This document shows, piece by piece, positions 48,296 to 56,566 of a DNA stretch of 64,000 nt; positions within the stretch are counted from its first letter, which is position 1; each line of letters opens with the position of its first letter. Source of the stretch: Aeromonas australiensis (GTDB lineage Bacteria > Pseudomonadota > Gammaproteobacteria > Enterobacterales > Aeromonadaceae); assembly GCF_000819725.1 (NCBI RefSeq), contig NZ_CDDH01000069.1:1-64000 (forward strand). The letters run 5' to 3'. A model generated the notes under the pieces. That model did not search any database. It was not told the DNA's origin and saw only the letters and a list, made by a program, of their open reading frames with translations. A program made the translations under genes and the position numbers.

Positions 48296-48904
48296 TCACC
48301 GGGCCCCTTGCGCTGCCCGATATTGGGCCAGTTGCTGCTGGCTAAAGGCCATCAGCGCGGGATAGAAGCGCAGAAATCCCGCCTCGCATGTTTGCCACTG
48401 CGACTCATCGAGGGTCAGCAGCGCCTCTCCCAGTTGTACCGGGCGGCGCAGTCGGCGGCCGATGCCATTTAGCGCTTGCCCCAGCCCCTCCTTGTGGCGA
48501 TAGGAGGCGATCCAGTTCTGCTCAGCCATCCGCTTGAGGGGGAGTGGTAGTCCGTCCGGCAGGCGTGGGTGATCCGCCAATAGTTGGCGGTAGCTCTGCG
48601 ATAAAAAGTCGGGCAGGGGCTTGGTGCTGAACCGACCCCAATGCTGGCTCAGCCAGTGGTCGTAGATCATATCCACCACAATGCCGCCAAAGCGGCGCCA
48701 GGGGGCCTCGAAACAGGCAACGGCCGCCTTGTGCTCGGGGTGGCTGTCGGTGAAGGCATCGATCTTGCGGTGCAGCCAGATCCCCTCATCGAAGTGGGCG
48801 GCAAGCCCCGTGGGCAGCGGCCCCTTGATAAAATCCCCCAGCAGATTGCCGGTGAGGGAGCTTTGGGTGTGGGCTGCCAGATGCAGGTGTGCCAGAAAAT
48901 TCAT
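48296..48904 (-). CDS. acpH: ACP phosphodiesterase AcpH
   Basis: A 202-residue HD-like hydrolase that removes the 4'-phosphopantetheine arm from acyl carrier protein. The pattern MNFLAHLHLAAHTQSSLTGNLLGDF and HRKIDAFTDSHP matches E. coli AcpH, with conserved His and Asp metal ligands. It lies 20 bp after lysO on the same strand and is probably cotranscribed. Confidence 0.9.
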   Translation of the reverse strand: MNFLAHLHLAAHTQSSLTGNLLGDFIKGPLPTGLAAHFDEGIWLHRKIDAFTDSHPEHKAAVACFEAPWRRFGGIVVDMIYDHWLSQHWGRFSTKPLPDFLSQSYRQLLADHPRLPDGLPLPLKRMAEQNWIASYRHKEGLGQALNGIGRRLRRPVQLGEALLTLDESQWQTCEAGFLRFYPALMAFSQQQLAQYRAAQGAR

Positions 48905-48924
48905 AGGGGCTCAATGGATCGCAC

Positions 48925-49827
48925 TTAGATCGCCAGGAAGCCCAAAATCAGGATGGGGCCGAGCAGGCTCAGGATAAAGCCGGAGACAATGGCCACCGGC
49001 ACCACCTGGATGCCCCCTGATTTCTGGATAACCGGCAGGGTGAAGTCCAGCGCCGTGGCGCCGCCGTAACCGATGGCCGCCGAGGGGTGGCGACGCATCA
49101 GCACCGGGATCATCAGAATGGCGATCAGCTCCCGGCCAAGATCGTTGATAAAAGCAGCCGAGCCGAGCACCGGCCCCAATTTGTCGGCCACCAGAATGCC
49201 GGAGAGCGAATACCAGCCGAAGCTGGAGCTCATCGCCAGACCATGGGCAAAGGGCATGCCCAGCAATTGGGCCGCCAGCAGGCTGCCCAGCCAGCTGCTG
49301 AGGATGACGGTGGCGGCGATCTTCATCCCCCAGGGGTTGAGCAGGATCTGGCGCAGTCGCATGCCGGAGTTGCGCATCTGCACCCCGATGAGAAACAGCA
49401 GCAGCATCAGGGCCCATTCGCTCCACTTGTCGATGGGCAGGGCGCGCAGATCCACCAGCAACCCGAGCAGCACGCCGCCGAGCACCACAAAGCAGAGCTG
49501 CAGGGACTCCCACAGCAGGTGTAGCTTGCCCGGCATCTTGGCATCGCTCGCCTCGTGGGTCGGCGGTGTGCGCTTGTCGAGCCACCAGAGAGCCAGCAGG
49601 TTACAGACAGTGATCGCGGTCAGCATCACCCCGGCCACCTTGAAGATCACCGCCAGATTGCTGCCCAGGTTCTCCACATAGGCGAGGCCAAGCCCCATCA
49701 AAAACAGGATGAGGTAGACCATTTTGCCCAGGCTCTGGTTGACTAGCTTGATCAACCGGGCAGAGGAGAGGGGGACCAGATAGCCGATTGCCAGTGGCAA
49801 CAGGATCAGCAACACATTGAGCAGCAT
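48925..49827 (-). CDS. lysO: Lysine exporter LysO (YbjE)
   Basis: A 300-residue inner membrane protein with about eight hydrophobic segments. Family marks are LLFLIGVQMRNSGM, SSSFGWYSLSGIL and DLGRELIAILMIP. LysO exports lysine and the analogue thialysine. ATG 49827 has GAGG five bases upstream and gives the expected length, although the frame is open 45 more codons. In E. coli lysO is repressed by ArgR. Its neighbour across 533 bp is a basic or polar amino acid importer. Confidence 0.9.
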   Translation of the reverse strand: MLLNVLLILLPLAIGYLVPLSSARLIKLVNQSLGKMVYLILFLMGLGLAYVENLGSNLAVIFKVAGVMLTAITVCNLLALWWLDKRTPPTHEASDAKMPGKLHLLWESLQLCFVVLGGVLLGLLVDLRALPIDKWSEWALMLLLFLIGVQMRNSGMRLRQILLNPWGMKIAATVILSSWLGSLLAAQLLGMPFAHGLAMSSSFGWYSLSGILVADKLGPVLGSAAFINDLGRELIAILMIPVLMRRHPSAAIGYGGATALDFTLPVIQKSGGIQVVPVAIVSGFILSLLGPILILGFLAI

Positions 49828-50360
49828 CGAGGCCTCGATCACAAAAACTGATAAAAACACCACCTTATCATTACTTATTGGCTCTGTGTCACATATCTCT
49901 CGCTTTTGTGGCCGAAAACAGTGCCATTGAGAGCGGATTGTTACTTTTTTGCCACAAGGCACCAGTGTGCGAAGGGGCTGTGCGAGTCAGAAGGAACCAA
50001 TGAAATCAAGTTGTTCGGTATGGCGGGGGCTGATTTTACTCTGCATAAGGGTGCATAAAGTCATTTTACTGCCAGTTTGGCATTTATCATGGTTTCCTCT
50101 TGCTACTGATGATGATTGGGGTATAAAAAGGCGGTGTCGATACGGCTGTTGAGACGGCTGTTTATGCAAACAAAGTGCTGTAAAATACGAAAGTGGCGGA
50201 TAAAAATAGAGCAGCCAGCCTGAAGGCCCTCGTTCTGTATTGTTTTTTCACTATCCGGGTGATATTTTCGCTGAAGGTTGCCATTGGTTAACTATTTGTT
50301 AAATAAGCAATGGTTCAGTCACGCCCCTGCGGCGTCTAGGGACAGACAAGGTTGTAATGG
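49828..50360. other. Long intergenic region, 533 bp, between lysO and the ABC importer
   Basis: AT-rich and without a supported gene. Seen within it: an imperfect ARG-box-like sequence TGCAT-AAGG-GTGCA at 50042-50055, a pair of 9-mers ACGGCTGTT at 50142-50150 and 50154-50162, and TAAAAT near 50180 that could be a -10. The ABC importer start has no strong RBS. A small regulatory RNA is possible but not supported. Confidence 0.35.
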
Positions 50361-51131
50361 ATGAGCGACGTTGCCGCACTGGAAGTACGTGATCTGCACA
50401 AATATTTTGGCACCCACGAAGTGCTCAAGGGCATCGACATGACCGCCCACAAAGGGGATGTGATCTCCCTTATCGGCTCCTCCGGCTCGGGGAAGTCGAC
50501 CTTTCTTCGCTGTATCAATCTGCTGGAAACCCCCTCATCCGGTACGGTATCGCTCCATGGCGAGCTGATCCGGATGAAAACCAGCCGGACCGGTGAGCGG
50601 CAGCCACAAGATATGCGTCAGGTGGAGCGGATCCGCAGCCGACTGGCGATGGTGTTTCAAAGTTTCAATCTCTGGTCCCACATGACCATCATGCAGAACA
50701 TCATTGAAGTACCGATCCAGGTGCTTAAGGTGCCTCGCGCCGAGGCCATCGCCAAGGCCGAGCATCTGCTCAACCGGGTGGGATTGTGGGAGCGGCGCGA
50801 CTATTATCCCGGCCACCTTTCCGGTGGTCAGCAGCAGCGGGCCGCTATTGCCCGGGCGCTGGCGGTGGATCCTGAAGTGATGTTGTTTGACGAGCCTACC
50901 TCGGCCCTCGATCCCGAGCTGGTGGGGGAGGTGCTCGGCCTGATGCGCGAGCTGGCCGAAGAGGGGCGCACCATGCTGGTGGTGACCCACGAGATGTCGT
51001 TTGCCCGGGATGTATCGAACAAGGTGATGTTTCTGCATCAGGGGCGAGTGGAGGAGGAGGGCAACCCCAAGGAGATCTTCGCCCATCCCAAATCCGAGCG
51101 GTTCAAGCAATTTATCTCCTCCATCTATTGA
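50361..51131 (+). CDS. Amino acid ABC transporter ATPase (HisP/AotP-like)
   Basis: A 256-residue ABC ATPase of the polar amino acid family. Walker A GSSGSGKST near residues 39-47, Q-loop VFQSFNLWSHM, signature LSGGQQQRAAIARAL, Walker B VMLFDEPTSALDPEL, H-loop VTHEMSF. It has the inserted stretch RMKTSRTGERQPQD typical of HisP and AotP. First of four genes (ATPase, binding protein, two permeases). Arginine, ornithine, lysine or histidine uptake is likely from the family. Confidence 0.92.
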   Translation: MSDVAALEVRDLHKYFGTHEVLKGIDMTAHKGDVISLIGSSGSGKSTFLRCINLLETPSSGTVSLHGELIRMKTSRTGERQPQDMRQVERIRSRLAMVFQSFNLWSHMTIMQNIIEVPIQVLKVPRAEAIAKAEHLLNRVGLWERRDYYPGHLSGGQQQRAAIARALAVDPEVMLFDEPTSALDPELVGEVLGLMRELAEEGRTMLVVTHEMSFARDVSNKVMFLHQGRVEEEGNPKEIFAHPKSERFKQFISSIY

Positions 51132-51180
51132 TGGCGGAATGCCTGGTTACCCAATCAACTGTTTTATCAAGGAGAGATAT

Positions 51181-51954
51181 ATGAACAAGCTGATGCTGGC
51201 GACTGCCGTAGTGACTGTCCTCGGGTCCGGTAGCCTGATGGCCAAGGAGTGGAAGGAGGTACGAATTGGGGTTGAAGGCGCCTACCCCCCTTTCTCCTGG
51301 ACCGAGCCCAGTGGCGAGGTGAAGGGTTTTGACATCGACATGGCCAATGCCTTGTGTGAAGAGATGAAAGTGAAGTGCACCCTGGTCAAGCAAGATTGGG
51401 ACGGCATCATTCCGGCGCTCTTGTCACGCAAGTTTGACGCCATCATCGCCACCATGGACATCACCGAAGAGCGCAAGAAGAAGGTGGACTTCAGCCAGAA
51501 GTACCAGCACATTCCGGCCCGCTTTGCTGCCAAGAAAGGGACTGATGTCCAGCTCGACAAAGCATTTATGAAAGGAAAAACCGTGGCGGTACAGCGTGCC
51601 ACCTCCATGGATACCTACATCACCGATAACTTCCCCAACGCCACCATCAAGCGTTACGGCACCGCCGATGAAGCCTATCTCGATCTGAAATCCGGTCGTG
51701 TGGACTATGTGCTGGCCGACTCTGCCGCCATCACCGACGGTCTGTTGAAGAAAGAGGGGGGGGATGCCTTTGAATTCGTCGGCCCGAAACTGACCGATCC
51801 CAAGTGGTTTGGCGAGGGCGCCGGTATCGCGGTGCGCAAGGCTGACAAAGCTCTGAAAGAGAAATTCAACGCCGCTATTCTGGCGCTGCGTGCCAACGGC
51901 AAGTACAAGGAAATCAACGACAAGTACTTCGAGTTCGACGTATACGGCGAATAA
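51181..51954 (+). CDS. Basic amino acid periplasmic binding protein (ArgT/AotJ-like)
   Basis: A 257-residue binding protein with a signal peptide (MNKLMLATAVVTVLGSGSLMA). VRIGVEGAYPPFSW, GFDIDMANALCEEM and DWDGIIPALLSRKFDAIIATM are typical of the lysine/arginine/ornithine/histidine receptors. RBS AAGGAGAG precedes ATG 51181. The last six codons recur, with two synonymous changes, 26 bp downstream. Confidence 0.92.
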   Translation: MNKLMLATAVVTVLGSGSLMAKEWKEVRIGVEGAYPPFSWTEPSGEVKGFDIDMANALCEEMKVKCTLVKQDWDGIIPALLSRKFDAIIATMDITEERKKKVDFSQKYQHIPARFAAKKGTDVQLDKAFMKGKTVAVQRATSMDTYITDNFPNATIKRYGTADEAYLDLKSGRVDYVLADSAAITDGLLKKEGGDAFEFVGPKLTDPKWFGEGAGIAVRKADKALKEKFNAAILALRANGKYKEINDKYFEFDVYGE

Positions 51955-51962
51955 AACCAGAG

Positions 51963-51980
51963 GACGTGTACGGCGAGTAA
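51963..51980 (+). pseudogene. Remnant of a second 3' end of the binding-protein gene
   Basis: GAC GTG TAC GGC GAG TAA repeats the gene end GAC GTA TAC GGC GAA TAA (51937-51954). Both differences are synonymous third positions. It resembles the scar behind malG. Confidence 0.5.
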
Positions 51981-51988
51981 AGGCAGTT

Positions 51989-52009
51989 CCCTCTCCCTTT
52001 GGGAGAGGG
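51989..52009 (+). repeat. Palindromic intergenic repeat
   Basis: CCCTCTCCC-TTT-GGGAGAGGG followed by TAGGGCGAGGGG. This type of palindrome is scattered in many proteobacterial genomes. Here it lies between the binding protein and permease genes and may reduce permease expression or protect the upstream mRNA. Confidence 0.65.
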
Positions 52010-52208
52010 TAGGGCGAGGGGATGTGTGAGGTTTTGCTCAACGACAAGTAATAGGCAGATCGACTCACCTCGCCACTGGTCATGGGGCCCGTTTCTCCTT
52101 TTAGAGTGATGGGCCCTATTAATTGCAAGAGCGCTGCATCTGGCTGTCTGCAATGGTTGTGGGTTCTAACGGCATCAACCCACTCGATAAGTTGCAATGG
52201 AGCTGCAT

Positions 52209-52949
52209 ATGTTTGATTTGAAAGGATACGAAGCCTCGCTGCTAGAGGGAGCCTGGGTCACCCTGGAAGTGGCACTGGCGTCTCTGTTGCTGGCGCTGTT
52301 ATTGGGCATGCTGGGGGCGCTGGCCAAACTCTCTCCCTACAAGTGGGCCCGGGCCATCGCCACCGGCTACACCACCATCATTCGCGGCATCCCCGATTTG
52401 GTGCTGATGATGCTGCTCTTCTTTGGCGGCCAGGTGCTGATCAACGGCATCTGCACCTGGGTCAATGAGGCTTATAACAACCACCTGCTGGCGAGCAATC
52501 CCAATCAGGAGTGGATCTCCCTGCTGCCGGACTATATCGACATCAGCCCCTTTGTGGCTGGGGTCGCGACCATCGGCTTTATCTTCGGCGCCTACATGAC
52601 CGAGACCTTTCGTGGCGCCATTTTGGCAGTAGACAAAGGCGAGCTGGAGGCCGCCCGCGCCTTTGGCATGCGGGCAACCCAGGTGTTTCGTCGCATCTTG
52701 TTTCCCCAGATGATGCGCCACGCCCTGCCGGGGGTTGGCAACAACTGGCTGGTGCTGCTGAAAACCACCGCGCTGGTCTCCATCATCGGGCTGGATGACA
52801 TGGTGCGCAAAGCCTCGCTGGCGGCGGGCTCGACTCAGCAACCCTTCACCTTCTACATGGCGGTGGCGTTGATCTTCCTGATCTTCACCGCAGTCTCCAC
52901 CTCGGCGCTCAAGTGGGCCGAGCGCCACTATGCGATAAAGACGAGGTAA
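52209..52949 (+). CDS. Amino acid ABC transporter permease (HisQ-like)
   Basis: A 246-residue inner membrane permease with about five membrane segments and the EAA loop ELEAARAFGMRATQVFRRILFPQMM. RIGPDL-like IRGIPDLVLMMLLFFG is a family mark. ATG 52209 is preferred over ATG 52197 because GGAG lies six bases before it. Three bases separate it from the next permease. Confidence 0.9.
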   Translation: MFDLKGYEASLLEGAWVTLEVALASLLLALLLGMLGALAKLSPYKWARAIATGYTTIIRGIPDLVLMMLLFFGGQVLINGICTWVNEAYNNHLLASNPNQEWISLLPDYIDISPFVAGVATIGFIFGAYMTETFRGAILAVDKGELEAARAFGMRATQVFRRILFPQMMRHALPGVGNNWLVLLKTTALVSIIGLDDMVRKASLAAGSTQQPFTFYMAVALIFLIFTAVSTSALKWAERHYAIKTR

Positions 52950-52952
52950 GCC

Positions 52953-53645
52953 ATGGATTTTTCAATCATTCTCAAAGAGTGGCCCACCTACTGGGAGGGG
53001 CTCTATACCACCGTCTGGCTGGTGGCCCTCTCTCTGATCCTCGGGTTGATGCTGGCGGTGCCCATGGGCATCCTGCGCAATAGCCGCAACTGGCTGATCA
53101 AGGGGCCGATCTGGGCCTATATCTACTTCTTTCGCGGGACCCCCTTGCTGGTGCAGCTCTTTATCATCTACTACGGCGCCGCCCAGTGGGAGTGGCTGAA
53201 AAACAGTGCCGCCTGGTCGCTCTTCTCCGAGGCCTGGTTCTGCGCCCTGCTGGCCTTCACCCTCAATACCGCCGCCTATACCGCCGAGATAGTGCGCGGG
53301 GCGGTGCACAATATGCCGCGCGGCCAGATTGAGGCAGCCAACGCCTTTGGCATGACCCGCTGGCAGACCCTGACCCGGATCATTTTGCCCAACTCGTTTC
53401 GTCGGGCACTGCCCGCTTACAGCAACGAGGTGATCTTTATGCTGCAGGGCTCGGCGGTGGCGGGCATCATCACCATCGTTGATCTGACCGGCGCGGCGCG
53501 GATCATCAACTCTCGTTACTACAGCCCGTTCGAGGCGTTTTTGACCGCCGGGCTGCTCTATATGCTGCTCACTTTCGTCATCGTCTGGCTGTTCAAGAAG
53601 TGGGAAGCGCGCTGGCACGCCCACCTGCGCCCGCGCAGTGTGTAA
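52953..53645 (+). CDS. Amino acid ABC transporter permease (HisM-like)
   Basis: A 230-residue inner membrane permease partner, with FFRGTPLLVQLFIIYYG and the EAA loop QIEAANAFGMTRWQTLTRIILPN. It ends the importer operon and is followed by a strong terminator. Together with the HisQ-like protein it forms the membrane channel. Confidence 0.92.
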   Translation: MDFSIILKEWPTYWEGLYTTVWLVALSLILGLMLAVPMGILRNSRNWLIKGPIWAYIYFFRGTPLLVQLFIIYYGAAQWEWLKNSAAWSLFSEAWFCALLAFTLNTAAYTAEIVRGAVHNMPRGQIEAANAFGMTRWQTLTRIILPNSFRRALPAYSNEVIFMLQGSAVAGIITIVDLTGAARIINSRYYSPFEAFLTAGLLYMLLTFVIVWLFKKWEARWHAHLRPRSV

Positions 53646-53672
53646 GGGGTGATCTGCCAAGTTGACTGAAAA

Positions 53673-53704
53673 TGGCCCCGCCTGTTGCAGGCGGGGCCAT
53701 TTTT
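53673..53704 (+). terminator. Terminator of the ABC importer operon
   Basis: Twelve-bp stem TGGCCCCGCCTG (53673-53684) and CAGGCGGGGCCA (53688-53699), loop TTG, then TTTTT. Confidence 0.93.
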
Positions 53705-53820
53705 CATCTTCATCGTCAGCCCACCCGGTTTGCCAAATGACAGCGGAGCAGGGAGAATGCAGCACTCCGAGCGCAGCCTGCCGTTGGCTGCGCGTCCTAT
53801 CCCCCAGCTCCCGAGGTTTT

Positions 53821-54480
53821 ATGTACCGGATATTGTTTGAGCATCCCGCTTTTCTGGTTATCGACAAGCAGCCCGGCATCGGCATGCATGACGAGAAGGG
53901 GGACGATGAGACGGTCAATCCGGGGCTGGTCAATCGGGTGAAGGCCGATACCGGTCTCACCCTCTATCCGGTGCACCGGCTCGACAAGATGACCTCCGGT
54001 CTGGTGTTGCTGGCCCGCACCACGGAGGCGAATCGCGAGCTGAGCATGGCCTTTGCAGCCCGCGAGGTGAGCAAGCAGTATCTGGCGCTCTCCGATCGCA
54101 AACCGAAGAAGAAGCAGGGCTGGGTGAAGGGGGATATGCAAAAGGGGCGCGGCGGCAGCTGGATGCTGGCGCGCACGCTGGATAATCCTGCCATCAGCTG
54201 GTTCGATTCGGTGTCGGTGCGCGAGGGGCTGCGGCTCTATCGCATCAAGCCCCAGACCGGCAAGACCCACCAGATCCGGGTTGCCCTCAAAAGCATCGGC
54301 GCCCCCATTCTCGGGGATGCGCGCTATGGCGGTACGTCAGCCGATCGTGGCTATCTGCATGCCTGGCGACTGAGTTTTACGCTGGCGGGCGAGCCGTTCG
54401 ACTTTGTCTGTCCGCCCGAGGTGGGAAGTGAATTTGTCACCCCCGAGCTCACGGCCGCCATCGCAGCCCTTGCGCCCTGA
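53821..54480 (+). CDS. RluA-like pseudouridine synthase
   Basis: A 219-residue RNA pseudouridine synthase of the small RluA-like subfamily (TIGR01621 type). The catalytic Asp is D55 in VHRLDKMTSGLVLLA, and the family motifs KTHQIRVALKSIGAPILGD and YLHAWRL follow. No S4 domain is present. The RNA target is unknown. ATG 53821 follows GAGG; an upstream open frame is noncoding. Its stop overlaps the next start (TGATG). Confidence 0.88.
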   Translation: MYRILFEHPAFLVIDKQPGIGMHDEKGDDETVNPGLVNRVKADTGLTLYPVHRLDKMTSGLVLLARTTEANRELSMAFAAREVSKQYLALSDRKPKKKQGWVKGDMQKGRGGSWMLARTLDNPAISWFDSVSVREGLRLYRIKPQTGKTHQIRVALKSIGAPILGDARYGGTSADRGYLHAWRLSFTLAGEPFDFVCPPEVGSEFVTPELTAAIAALAP

Positions 54481-55190
54481 TGCTGATGCGCCCAGCGTCT
54501 GACACCATTATCCATTCAGCGAAAGAGTGTGATCCTGACGGACGTGCATCGCGCTGGATCCTGGCCGACTTTGACGACACCCTGGCCCCCGGCGACAGTC
54601 ACGCCGGTCTGCTGCGCTATATCCTGCGCCGCCGGATCTGGCCGCTGCTGCTGTTGCCGGTGATTGCGCTGGGTGGTTTGGTCTATTTGTTGCCAAGTCA
54701 GCTGCTAGCCAGCCAGCGGCGCCGCGGTATCTCCCTTATCTGGTGGGCCATCTCGTTGGGGCTTTCCCCTTTGGGCTGGCGCAAGCTGGTGCGCGCCTAT
54801 TGCCGCACCAGGCCGGGGCTGTATCGTCAGGCTCGCGATCTGCTGCAAAGCGAGGGAGCGCGCTGCTGGGTGATCTCCGCCAGTCCCTGCGCGCTGGTGC
54901 GGGCCCAGCTCTATCAGCAACTGCCCGGCCAGTTGCCCCACCGGATCATTGGCTCGCAGATGCACTACCGTTTTGGCGGCCTGATGCCGCGCTTTTACTG
55001 CCACGGCCAGCACAAGCTGTTGCCGGAGATCTGCGCCCTCGATGCCGAGCTGGCGCTTAGCGACAGCCTGCACGATCTGCCGCTGCTGGGGTTGGGGAAA
55101 GAGGCGTGGTTGATCAATCCAACGCCCACGCGACTGCAAAAAGCCCGGACCCGCTTGCCCCATCTGATGGTCAAAAACTGGCAACTGTAA
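54480..55190 (+). CDS. HAD-superfamily phosphatase (HAD-IB)
   Basis: A 236-residue HAD phosphatase of the SerB/YfhB-like group. Motif I DFDDT (D30, D32), motif II S in VISASP, motif III K in HGQHKLLPE, motif IV LSDSLHDLPLL. A hydrophobic segment near 50-72 (IWPLLLLPVIALGGLVYLL) suggests membrane association, as in phosphatidylglycerophosphatase C; the substrate is not shown. Start ATG 54480 overlaps the upstream stop codon by one base, so the pair is coupled. Confidence 0.82.
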   Translation: MLMRPASDTIIHSAKECDPDGRASRWILADFDDTLAPGDSHAGLLRYILRRRIWPLLLLPVIALGGLVYLLPSQLLASQRRRGISLIWWAISLGLSPLGWRKLVRAYCRTRPGLYRQARDLLQSEGARCWVISASPCALVRAQLYQQLPGQLPHRIIGSQMHYRFGGLMPRFYCHGQHKLLPEICALDAELALSDSLHDLPLLGLGKEAWLINPTPTRLQKARTRLPHLMVKNWQL

Positions 55191-55248
55191 GGCAAAGCTG
55201 ACAGCCATGCGGGTCGTCACCGTTTGATCCGCAAGGTTGTGGCTTTGT

Positions 55249-55266
55249 TGTCACATTTCATTTACA
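55249..55266 (+). promoter_or_regulatory. TyrR box upstream of hppD
   Basis: TGTCAC-N6-TTTACA matches 10 of 12 defined positions of TGTAAA-N6-TTTACA, with the right half perfect. It is about 150 bp before hppD, the first gene of tyrosine degradation. Confidence 0.55.
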
Positions 55267-55414
55267 TCTTTTGCGGCCAGCTGCGAAAAACTATCTGCAA
55301 CCCGCCTCTTCTCTTCCTGCTACGTCCTGCTTCTAATGAAACAAGTTGTTAACACTTGCCGCGCCGCTGGGTGCTGCAATCCGTTTTAACCTGATCAAGA
55401 GCAAGGACCGCCCG

Positions 55415-56566
55415 ATGAATGCCACCTCTTCCGCCACCCATACCATCAATCCGCTGAGCTCTAATCCGTTAGGGACGGACGGTTTCGAGTTTGTCGAATA
55501 CACGGCCCCCGATGCCAAGGGGATTGCCGCCCTCAAGAGCCTGTTTGTGTCGCTCGGGTTTGCCGAGGTCGCCAAGCACAAACACAAGCAGTGCTGGCTC
55601 TACCGGCAGGGGGATATCAACTTCGTGGTCAATGCCGAGCCTCACTCCCAGGCGGAGCAGTTTGCCAGCCTGCACGGGCCGAGCGTCTGCGGCATGGCGT
55701 TTCGAGTGAGCGATGCGGGCAAGGCCCAGCAGTTCGCCATCGCCAAGGGGGCCAAGCCCTTTATCGGCAAGATTGGCCCCATGGAGCTCAATATTCCGGC
55801 CATCTATGGTATCGGCGAGAGCACCCTCTCCTTTGTCGACCGCTATGGCGACAAGGGTTCCATCTATGACGTGGATTTTGTCTTCTACCCCGACTGGCAG
55901 GCCCGGATGGCAGAGGTGGATGCGGGGCTCTACGAGATCGATCACCTGACCCACAACGTCCATCGCGGCAATATGGATGTCTGGTCCAGCTTCTACGAGC
56001 GGATCGGCAACTTCCGCGAAATTCGCTACTTCGATATCGAAGGCAAACTGACCGGGCTGCACTCTCGTGCCATGACCGCTCCCTGCGGCAAGATCCGCAT
56101 CCCCATCAACGAGTCGGCGGATGACAAGTCCCAGATCGAGGAGTACCTGCGTCAGTACAAGGGGGAGGGGATCCAGCACATCGCCATGGCCTCCAGCGAT
56201 ATCTACCACACCATCCGCACCCTGCGCAGCCGCGGCACCGGTTTTATGCCGACGCCCGATACCTACTATGAGAAGGTGAACAGTCGGGTCGAGGGGCATC
56301 AGGAGGATCTGGCAGCCCTCAAAGAGCTGCGCATCCTCATCGACGGCTCCCCCACCAAGGATGGCATCCTGCTGCAGATCTTTACCGACACCGTGATAGG
56401 CCCGGTCTTCTTCGAGATCATCCAGCGCAAGGGCAACGAAGGGTTTGGCGAGGGCAATTTCAAGGCGCTGTTTGAATCGATCGAGCTGGATCAGATCCGC
56501 CGTGGTGTGCTGGATGGCGGTGATGATGAGAAGGGTGCCCGCAAAGAGGGAGCGAGCGATGCGTAA
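55415..56566 (+). CDS. hppD: 4-hydroxyphenylpyruvate dioxygenase
   Basis: A 383-residue Fe(II) dioxygenase converting 4-hydroxyphenylpyruvate to homogentisate. Two vicinal-oxygen-chelate domains. Iron ligands are the His in IDHLTHNVHRG, the His in IQHIAMAS and the Glu in FFEIIQRKGNEGFGEGNF. ATG 55415 follows AAGGA; the longer open frame is not conserved. It overlaps hmgA by 8 bp. First gene of the tyrosine degradation operon. Confidence 0.96.
   Translation: MNATSSATHTINPLSSNPLGTDGFEFVEYTAPDAKGIAALKSLFVSLGFAEVAKHKHKQCWLYRQGDINFVVNAEPHSQAEQFASLHGPSVCGMAFRVSDAGKAQQFAIAKGAKPFIGKIGPMELNIPAIYGIGESTLSFVDRYGDKGSIYDVDFVFYPDWQARMAEVDAGLYEIDHLTHNVHRGNMDVWSSFYERIGNFREIRYFDIEGKLTGLHSRAMTAPCGKIRIPINESADDKSQIEEYLRQYKGEGIQHIAMASSDIYHTIRTLRSRGTGFMPTPDTYYEKVNSRVEGHQEDLAALKELRILIDGSPTKDGILLQIFTDTVIGPVFFEIIQRKGNEGFGEGNFKALFESIELDQIRRGVLDGGDDEKGARKEGASDA

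Noticed and set aside
50042-50055. ArgR box before the ABC importer
   Set aside because: Only one imperfect box (TGCAT-N4-GTGCA) is seen and ARG boxes usually come in pairs; not strong enough to list as a site.
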